A stretch of DNA of 5,371 bases from Bacteroidales bacterium (GTDB lineage Bacteria; Bacteroidota; Bacteroidia; Bacteroidales; UBA932). Below are positions 1 through 5,371 of the stretch, one piece after another; positions within the stretch are counted from its first letter, which is position 1, and each line of letters begins with the position of its first letter. The position numbers were made by a program, and so were the translations under genes. The notes under the pieces were generated by a model. The model was given only the letters and a program-made list of their open reading frames with translations. It was not told the origin of the DNA and did not search any database. The stretch spans positions 1 to 5,371 of the forward strand of contig JAFZIX010000291.1 in the NCBI GenBank assembly GCA_017554135.1, written 5' to 3'.

Positions 1-1664
1 ACCATACAATTATCGGCAGCAAAATCGTGGCCGGCTGGAACCCGGACCGATATGTGTATTTCGCCGCCCGCTTCTCGGAGCCTATCGAAGATTTCGTCAT
101 CCTCCAGGAAGGCAAGCCGGTGATATACAACACAAAACGCTTCCGCAGTTCGCTGGAAGCCTGGGGCCGCGGCCTGCAGGCCTGCGTAAAGTTCCCCACC
201 CGCGCCGGGCAGCAGGTCAGCGTGAAAGTGGCGGTTTCCGCAGTGGGCACCGACGGAGCGCTGAAGAATCTCTCCGAAATCGAGGGTAAGGACTTCGAGA
301 CCGTGCGTGCAGAGGCTGAGAATCTCTGGGAGAATGAACTCGGGAAGTACGAACTGGATCCGGCCTGCGACCTCCGCACCAAGCAGACGTTCTACACCAG
401 CGTCTACCGCACGGCGCAGCATCCATTCCTCTTCCAGGATGTGGACGGCCGTTTCCGCGAGCACGACAAGACGATCGGTAAGGCAGAAGGCTTCACCAAC
501 TATACAACCTTTTCATTATGGGATACTTACAGGGCCTTCCATCCCCTGCTTAACCTGGTAAACCAACCGCTTCAGGCGGACCTCGCGAATTCCATGCTCG
601 CACACTACGACAAGAGCACTGAGCACATGCTTCCTATCTGGAGTTTCTACGGCGGCGAGACCTGGTGCATGATAGGCTACCACGCCTGTTCCGTGCTGGC
701 GGATATGATGGTGAAGGGCGTGAAAGGCTTCGACTATGAGCGAGCATTCCAGGCGATGAAGACCACTGCCACCAACCCGCACTACGACTGCATCCCGGAA
801 TACACCCAACTCGGCTACGTGCCCTTCGACAAAGAAAAGGAATCCGTCTCCAAGACACTGGAGTACGCTTATGACGACTGGTGTATAGCCCAGGCGGCAA
901 AATTGCTGGGGCATGAGGAGGATTACGAATTCTTCCTGAACCGCAGCCGGAACTACCGCAATCTGATCGACCCGGAAACCAAGTATATGCGCGGACGCGA
1001 TTCAGAGGGCAACTGGCGCACGCCTTTCGCCCCCATAGCCTACCAGGGCCCCGGTTCCGTGAACGGATGGGGCGACATCACCGAGGGCTTTACCATGCAG
1101 TACACCTGGACTGTCCCGCACGCCTTCGAAGATTATATGGCGATTGCAGGCAAAAAGTTCCTCAGGGACCGCCTGGACAGCATTTTCAAACTTGAAATGA
1201 GCGACGACATCCCGGGCGCCCACGACATCTGGGGCCGCATCGGCGGATACTGGCACGGTAACGAGCCCTGCCACCATGTGCTCTATCTTTATAACAAATT
1301 GGGAAAACCAGCCGAGTGCCAGAAATGGGTGCGCTACGTGGCCGACCATTTCTATGGGAACACTCCCGACGCCCTGAGCGGCAACGACGACTGTGGGCAG
1401 ATGAGCGCCTGGTACATTTTCAACTGCATGGGCTTCTATCCGGTGTGCCCGGGCAGCAATGAATATGAACTGGGCTCTCCTTGCGTCCCGGGAGTGAAAG
1501 TAAGGCTTTCCGGAGGCGGAATCCTTACCGTACGCACAAAAAACTGGAGCCCGGAGCACGTGTTCGTGAAAGCAGTATACTTGAACGGCAACAAACTGAA
1601 AACCACCACCATACGTTTTGAAGACATTAAAGACGGAGCGGATTTGCTATTCGTTATGAAATAA
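1..1664 (+). CDS. GH92 family exo-alpha-mannosidase, 5'-partial (start lies upstream of the window)
   Basis: Calcium-dependent, inverting exo-alpha-mannosidases of family GH92 remove terminal mannose, commonly alpha-1,2-linked, from N-glycans and fungal mannans. The frame is open from the left edge (first full codon at base 3), and the GTG at 27 is an internal Val rather than a start. About 553 residues are present against roughly 740-760 for the family, so most of the N-terminal beta-sandwich domain and any signal peptide are missing. Family landmarks, in order, are WDTYRAFHPL (from 519), WSFYGGETWCMIGYH (from about 639), the VSKTLEYAYDDW block (from about 846), TEGFTMQYTW (from 1080), GNEPCHH (from 1257) and GNDDCGQMSAW (1380-1412). 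From family knowledge, the Glu of TEG (1083-1085) is the likely general acid and the acidic pair in GNDD supplies the general base; I infer this from spacing, not alignment. The C-terminus ends at a short LLFVMK. Linkage specificity and cellular location cannot be judged. Family call is very secure. Confidence 0.95.
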   Translation, partial: HTIIGSKIVAGWNPDRYVYFAARFSEPIEDFVILQEGKPVIYNTKRFRSSLEAWGRGLQACVKFPTRAGQQVSVKVAVSAVGTDGALKNLSEIEGKDFETVRAEAENLWENELGKYELDPACDLRTKQTFYTSVYRTAQHPFLFQDVDGRFREHDKTIGKAEGFTNYTTFSLWDTYRAFHPLLNLVNQPLQADLANSMLAHYDKSTEHMLPIWSFYGGETWCMIGYHACSVLADMMVKGVKGFDYERAFQAMKTTATNPHYDCIPEYTQLGYVPFDKEKESVSKTLEYAYDDWCIAQAAKLLGHEEDYEFFLNRSRNYRNLIDPETKYMRGRDSEGNWRTPFAPIAYQGPGSVNGWGDITEGFTMQYTWTVPHAFEDYMAIAGKKFLRDRLDSIFKLEMSDDIPGAHDIWGRIGGYWHGNEPCHHVLYLYNKLGKPAECQKWVRYVADHFYGNTPDALSGNDDCGQMSAWYIFNCMGFYPVCPGSNEYELGSPCVPGVKVRLSGGGILTVRTKNWSPEHVFVKAVYLNGNKLKTTTIRFEDIKDGADLLFVMK

Positions 1665-1681
1665 CGTTGTTTAAATTTTTT
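1652..1681 (+). terminator. Weak candidate intrinsic terminator overlapping the GH92 stop codon
   Basis: CGTTAT (1652-1657) and ATAACG (1661-1666) form a perfect 6-bp inverted repeat around a GAA loop. The TAA stop (1662-1664) lies in the right arm. A T-rich stretch follows, ending in six Ts at 1676-1681. The stem has only two G-C pairs, and ten bases separate it from the T run, so it would be a weak terminator. Its position right after the gene, and before a separate SusC/SusD unit, is what makes it plausible. Confidence 0.3.
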
Positions 1682-1789
1682 CAATTATTCCGTTGCCGTT
1701 TCAAAAAAAAATGCGATATTTGGTTGTTATTATGTAACAAAACGACATAAGCAACACACAAACTATACCTATTTTTTTAACAACTGTTT
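1665..1789 (+). promoter_or_regulatory. AT-rich intergenic region that probably carries the susCD promoter
   Basis: This is the only sizeable non-coding gap. It is 125 bases long and about 27% G+C by hand count, with a run of nine As (1703-1711) and a run of seven Ts (1772-1778). No credible small ORF or RNA gene was seen. SusC genes commonly head their transcription unit, so a promoter is expected here. The best fit found to the Bacteroidetes sigma-ABfr pattern (TTTG near -33, TAnnTTTG near -7) is TTG at 1693-1695 followed, 21 bases on, by TATTTGG at 1717-1723. The second element lacks the correct internal spacing. The region call is reasonable; the exact promoter is a guess. The ATG at 1790 is preceded by AT-rich sequence without a purine-rich ribosome site, which is usual for this phylum. 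Confidence 0.45.
1724..1750. repeat. Two overlapping inverted repeats upstream of susC (possible operator or leader hairpins)
   Basis: TTGTTA (1724-1729) pairs with TAACAA (1735-1740) across a 5-base gap. TTATGT (1730-1735) pairs with ACATAA (1745-1750) across a 9-base gap. The arms share bases, so as RNA only one stem could form at a time; as DNA either could be a dyad-symmetric protein site. They lie 40-66 bases before the SusC start codon. Both are AT-rich 6-bp arms and could arise by chance in such biased sequence, so function is unproven. Confidence 0.3.
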
Positions 1790-4700
1790 ATGGTAAAACG
1801 TTTCATTATGGTAACGCTTGCACTCCTTACTATCGGCGTGCAGGCTTTCGCCCAGAACGCCGTGACCGGTAAGGTCGTGGACGCAAAGGGTGAACCCGTA
1901 GTCGGCGCAGGTGTTCAGATCAAGGGCACTACCGTCGGCGTTGTAACGGACCTGGATGGTAATTTCAGCCTCAAGGCTGCAGATAAGGCCACCCTGGTTA
2001 TCTCTTCCATCGGTTACAAGACCGCAGAAGTTGCAGTCGGTAACCGCAACAATCTCAAAGTGGTCCTCGAAGAGGATACCCTCTTCCTTGACGACGTAGT
2101 GGTCGTGGGTTACGGCACAGCGCGCAAGCGCGACGTGTCGGGCGCTATCCAAAGTGTCAACTATGGCAACAATGCCAATCTGGCAGTCCTTCCTAACCCG
2201 AACGTTCTGGCATCCCTGTCCAGCAAGGTTGCAGGTCTCAATTACCTGCCTACCACCAGCGCGGCAGGTGACAACACCGCAACCATGACCGTCCGTGGTA
2301 AGAATGCCATTCCTACAGGAGGTTCCACTTCCTCAAGCGCAGAGTCTGTAAACCAGCCCCTGCTCGTAGTCGACGGTGTTCTTTCCTATGGTTCGATCAA
2401 TTCCATCAACACCGCAGACATCCAGAGCATCGATGTTCTGAAGGATGCTTCCGCAGCAGCCATCTACGGATCTCGTGCTGCTAACGGTGTTATCATCATC
2501 ACCACCAAGAGCGGTACTACTGCAAAGCCCCAGGTGAACTTCAATTCCAACTGGAGTTGGTCCAACTGGACCCGCATGCCCGAGTTCGTGACTGATAAAG
2601 AGCAGTTCCTCAAGAACCGCTTCTATAGCAAGCAGGGCACCGGTGATGTCAACTTTACCGGAAAAACCTGGGACTCTTATGCCACTCTAGACGCCGCCGC
2701 CAGCGAACTCCTTAACGAACGTGAGCAGCAGGCTTGGAAAGAGGGCGTATGGACCAACTGGCTCGATGAGATTTCCCGTACCGGTAAGGGTCAGAAATAT
2801 GATGTCAGCGTCAGCGGTCGTGCAGAACGTGTGAGTTACTATTTCTCCGCCGACTATACCCGCCAGCAGGGCATCCGCAAAGGTGACGACTATGAGAAGG
2901 CCGGAGCAATGGTAAAACTCGACATGAATGTTACCGACTGGTTCACCGCCGGAATCAAGGCCAACTACCTGAACGGAAACAGCTGGGGCCAGACTGCCAA
3001 GATCCAGAACGCTATATGGATGACACCTCTCTCCTATGTGCACGCTGTCCAGCCTGGTTATGAGGACTGGTACAATAGCAAACCCGACGGCCAGACCGCC
3101 AGCCCTTACTGGGGAAGCGGCGCCGGTGACTCCTACCTGTGGACAGACCGCAGCACGAAGAGCGCCAACCTCAACGCTGTCGCTTATGCAAAAATCGATT
3201 TCCCCTTCATCAAGGGCCTGAGTTACAAGATCACTCTCCAGGGCCAGCGTAACACTTCCTACACTGATGTGTTCAACAACCCTGAACTCTTTGTTAACAC
3301 CGAAGTCACCACCGAGATGGACAACCCTAACGATGCAGCTTTCCTTGCAAAGTGCCAGGGTTCCTCTTCCATGAGCCAGTATCAGGCATGGAATATCGAC
3401 CAGATCGTTACCTTCAATAAGGATATCGACCGCAACCATTTCGACGTAATGGCCGGTTATACTCGTGAGTACAGCAATAGCAACGGACTTGCCGTATCAT
3501 TCAACGGTTTCACCAACCCGGTCAACCTTAAATACTATGGCCTCAACAAGGCTATCAGCTGGAGCCCTAACCGTACCCGCACCGTTACCTCCGCAGTAGG
3601 TTATCTGTTCCGTGCAAATTATTCATTCGACAATACCTATTACGCAACCTTCAACTTCCGCCGTGACGGTTATTCCGCCTTCGGTCCCAATAGCAAGTGG
3701 GGTAACTTCTTTGGCGCAAGTGCCGCATGGGTGCTCAGCAATGAGGAGTTCATCAAGAGCATCGACGCCATCAACTTCCTGAAGCTGCGCGTTTCATGGG
3801 GACAGAACGGTTCCCGTTCCGTTTCCGCATACGCGACAAAGGCTTCTGTTGACAAGGGCGTGAACTCCGATGGCAGCATTCCAAACAACGGTAATATCAC
3901 CATGACCTGGCTCGGTGACGACAGTGTTCTCGGTGTGGTTCTCACCTCACTGCCTAACGAATATCTACACTGGGCAACTGCCGAGAAATTCGATGTCGGC
4001 GTTGATTTCTCCCTGATGGAAAACCGCATTAACGGTAGTTTGGATGTTTACACCGGCAAGACCACCGGTATGGTTGTCAGCCGTTCGGCTCCTTACTTCT
4101 CCGGATTCAAGTCCGTGTGGGACAATGTCGGTCTTGTGACCAACAATGGTGTGGAACTTGTCGTCAATACGGTAAATGTTAATGGGAACGGTAAAGACTC
4201 TTTCCGTTGGGAAAGCAATATCGTCTTTGACACCAACGCCAACAAGATTGTTTCCCTCTTTGGCAAGAACTGGAAGGGAGAAGAGGCTGACGATGTCGCC
4301 AACGCAGTCGCATACGGCTTCGACGGCAACTACGCTCTCCAGGTCGGGCATCCTATTGGCTCCGCATACGATTATAGCGTAAGCATTTTCCAGAGTCAGG
4401 AAGAAATCAACAACTATGTCAACTCCGAAGGTGTTCAGTATCAGCCCGATGCCAAGCCCGGTGACCTCAAGTTCGAAGACTGGAACAAGGATGGTAAGAT
4501 CAGCGATGCTGATATGCACTTCCTCGGTTCACCCGACCCTCTGTTCACCCTGAACTTTGGCAACACTTTGAGCTGGCAGAACTTCAGCCTCTACTTCAAC
4601 TTCCGTTGGGCACAGGGCGACAAGACCCACTTCCTCTGGTTCGACCCTAACGCTTTCGGAACCAGGATGGGAAGCGGCAACCAGCTTGCACGCATTAAGC

Positions 4701-5038
4701 CTTGGACCGAGGAGAATCATTCCACAACATTCCCTCGCTATGGCTACAACAACACTGAAAACGACAACAAGTTCTTCTATCGTTTCTGGAACCAGCGTTC
4801 CTTCTTGAAACTTAAGGACCTTGTCTTCTCTTACAATATCGACCAGAACCTGGTCAAGAAGATCGGCCTTGCCGGAGCACGTGTTTACTTCGCTGGCACA
4901 GACCTGTTCACCATTACCAATTGGTCCGGTCTCGATCCTGAAAATGCCGGTACGATTGCTAACGGTGCCGGTTCTGACCGCTACGGAAGCACCGGGGCAT
5001 ACAAGACCTACACTTTCGGCGTCAACCTGACTTTCTAA
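1790..5038 (+). CDS. SusC/RagA-family TonB-dependent outer-membrane glycan transporter
   Basis: This complete 1082-residue protein is a typical size for SusC, which imports oligosaccharides through a 22-strand barrel energised by TonB, with a SusD lipoprotein as lid. Residues 1-21 form a signal peptide (K3-R4, hydrophobic core, cleavage likely after AFA). Residues about 24-95 are a carboxypeptidase-regulatory-like beta domain (VTGKVVDAKGEPV, then TDLDGNFSL and SSIGYKTAEV). The DDVVVVGYGT motif (101-110) leads into the plug, with LVVDG at 192-196 and DVLKDASAAAIYGSRAANGV at 215-234. The barrel fills the rest and ends in TYTFGVNLTF with the terminal Phe expected for BAM-dependent assembly. A calcium-loop-like DWNKDGKISDAD lies at 897-908. 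There is no N-terminal STN domain, so anti-sigma signalling is not expected. ATG 1790 is preferred over the internal ATG at 1808 because it supplies the signal-peptide charges. A SusD-like gene follows 18 bases later. Substrate is not readable from sequence; mannose-rich glycan is inferred from the GH92 neighbour. Confidence 0.97.
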   Translation: MVKRFIMVTLALLTIGVQAFAQNAVTGKVVDAKGEPVVGAGVQIKGTTVGVVTDLDGNFSLKAADKATLVISSIGYKTAEVAVGNRNNLKVVLEEDTLFLDDVVVVGYGTARKRDVSGAIQSVNYGNNANLAVLPNPNVLASLSSKVAGLNYLPTTSAAGDNTATMTVRGKNAIPTGGSTSSSAESVNQPLLVVDGVLSYGSINSINTADIQSIDVLKDASAAAIYGSRAANGVIIITTKSGTTAKPQVNFNSNWSWSNWTRMPEFVTDKEQFLKNRFYSKQGTGDVNFTGKTWDSYATLDAAASELLNEREQQAWKEGVWTNWLDEISRTGKGQKYDVSVSGRAERVSYYFSADYTRQQGIRKGDDYEKAGAMVKLDMNVTDWFTAGIKANYLNGNSWGQTAKIQNAIWMTPLSYVHAVQPGYEDWYNSKPDGQTASPYWGSGAGDSYLWTDRSTKSANLNAVAYAKIDFPFIKGLSYKITLQGQRNTSYTDVFNNPELFVNTEVTTEMDNPNDAAFLAKCQGSSSMSQYQAWNIDQIVTFNKDIDRNHFDVMAGYTREYSNSNGLAVSFNGFTNPVNLKYYGLNKAISWSPNRTRTVTSAVGYLFRANYSFDNTYYATFNFRRDGYSAFGPNSKWGNFFGASAAWVLSNEEFIKSIDAINFLKLRVSWGQNGSRSVSAYATKASVDKGVNSDGSIPNNGNITMTWLGDDSVLGVVLTSLPNEYLHWATAEKFDVGVDFSLMENRINGSLDVYTGKTTGMVVSRSAPYFSGFKSVWDNVGLVTNNGVELVVNTVNVNGNGKDSFRWESNIVFDTNANKIVSLFGKNWKGEEADDVANAVAYGFDGNYALQVGHPIGSAYDYSVSIFQSQEEINNYVNSEGVQYQPDAKPGDLKFEDWNKDGKISDADMHFLGSPDPLFTLNFGNTLSWQNFSLYFNFRWAQGDKTHFLWFDPNAFGTRMGSGNQLARIKPWTEENHSTTFPRYGYNNTENDNKFFYRFWNQRSFLKLKDLVFSYNIDQNLVKKIGLAGARVYFAGTDLFTITNWSGLDPENAGTIANGAGSDRYGSTGAYKTYTFGVNLTF

Positions 5039-5056
5039 TTTAACATGACAGGAATT

Positions 5057-5371
5057 ATGAAGATTACTAGAATATTTGCTGCACTTGCAGCTTCTGCTCT
5101 TCTCCTTACAGCCTGCAACGACAATGCATTCATCGAAGAAGTCTCTTACAAGGATGACTCTGATGGATTCTTCAAGTCCGAAGCATCAATGGAAACCGGA
5201 CTTGCTTCCTGCTATGCCGAGGTCCAGTATATGATTTATGGCTGTATGCGTACCACCCACTCCTGGATGCTTATGGGTTGCAACCTCGATTCCTTTACCG
5301 AGACCTCCGCAACCGGTAACGTCAACTGGGATACGATGGGCCCTACCAGCGGCTATGCCCGTCACTGGGCC
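5057..5371 (+). CDS. SusD/RagB-family surface glycan-binding lipoprotein, 3'-partial
   Basis: The first 105 codons of a gene are open to the right edge; family members usually have 500-600 residues. The product begins MKITRIFAALAASALLLTAC, a lipoprotein signal peptide with lipobox LTAC and the lipidated Cys at residue 20. The acidic stretch soon after it (NDNAFIEE) is compatible with export to the cell surface. The following FFKSEASMETGLASCYAEVQ resembles the start of the SusD helical fold, where residues after the lipid anchor introduce the first long helix. The strongest support is context: it begins 18 bases after a SusC gene on the same strand, so the two are surely co-transcribed. I chose ATG 5057 over the in-frame ATG 5045 because it gives a canonical signal peptide and has AGGA at 5050-5053 just upstream, although the 3-base spacing is short. 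The glycan-binding face lies beyond the window, so its ligand cannot be assessed. Confidence 0.93.
   Translation, partial: MKITRIFAALAASALLLTACNDNAFIEEVSYKDDSDGFFKSEASMETGLASCYAEVQYMIYGCMRTTHSWMLMGCNLDSFTETSATGNVNWDTMGPTSGYARHWA

Noticed and set aside
27..29. GTG as the start codon of the first gene
   Set aside because: The frame stays open to the left edge, the upstream residues HTIIGSKI continue the GH92 pattern, and a GH92 enzyme starting here would lack most of its N-terminal domain.
1002..1559. A 185-codon minus-strand frame within the mannosidase
   Set aside because: It overlaps the most conserved GH92 motifs (GNEP, GNDDCGQMSAW), which explain the sequence; the antisense product has no family features.
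1690..1701. Short direct repeat CCGTTG-CCGTTT
   Set aside because: Two 5-base copies are too short to be distinguished from chance.
1703..1711. A run of nine As as a phase-variable tract
   Set aside because: It is in non-coding, AT-rich sequence, not in a reading frame, and there is no invertible-repeat context, so slippage has no evident target.
2687..3439. A 250-codon open frame on the minus strand inside the SusC gene
   Set aside because: It lies fully inside a secure, full-length SusC barrel. Its product has no recognisable domain, and such antisense frames follow from the codon bias of the sense gene.
3965..4519. A 184-codon minus-strand frame in the C-terminal part of SusC
   Set aside because: It is a shadow of the sense gene, covering barrel strands and the conserved DxNxDG region, with no independent start signal or domain.
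5045..5047. ATG 5045 as the SusD start
   Set aside because: It would add only MTGI before the canonical MKITR signal peptide, and the AGGA at 5050-5053 fits ATG 5057 better.

Overview
The window reads as part of a glycan-utilisation locus (polysaccharide utilisation locus, PUL) from a Gram-negative Bacteroidota, most likely of the order Bacteroidales. The evidence is a SusC/RagA-type TonB-dependent transporter directly followed by a SusD-type lipoprotein, a pairing that is a hallmark of this phylum. The genes also lack strong Shine-Dalgarno sites, and the only long intergenic gap is very AT-rich (about 27% G+C by hand count) compared with clearly GC-richer coding sequence. Genus cannot be fixed from the sequence alone.

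All three real genes lie on the + strand. Bases 1-1664 hold the C-terminal three quarters or so of a family GH92 exo-alpha-mannosidase whose start lies upstream of the window. Bases 1665-1789 are a 125-base AT-rich gap with no gene. It holds a weak terminator-like hairpin overlapping the mannosidase stop codon, a poorly matching promoter candidate and two overlapping inverted repeats. Bases 1790-5038 encode a complete 1082-residue SusC-like outer-membrane transporter. After an 18-base gap, 5057-5371 holds the first 105 codons of a SusD-like lipoprotein that runs off the right edge.

Inferred joint role: the SusD-like surface lipoprotein and the SusC-like TonB-driven barrel would capture and import an oligosaccharide, and the GH92 enzyme would trim alpha-linked mannose from it. 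This suggests a mannose-rich target such as high-mannose N-glycan or fungal mannan. The link between GH92 and the SusCD pair rests only on proximity and shared strand; the gap between them looks like a transcription-unit boundary. The architecture is a familiar one. I found no convincing sign of a previously undescribed system, RNA gene, mobile element or CRISPR array in this window.
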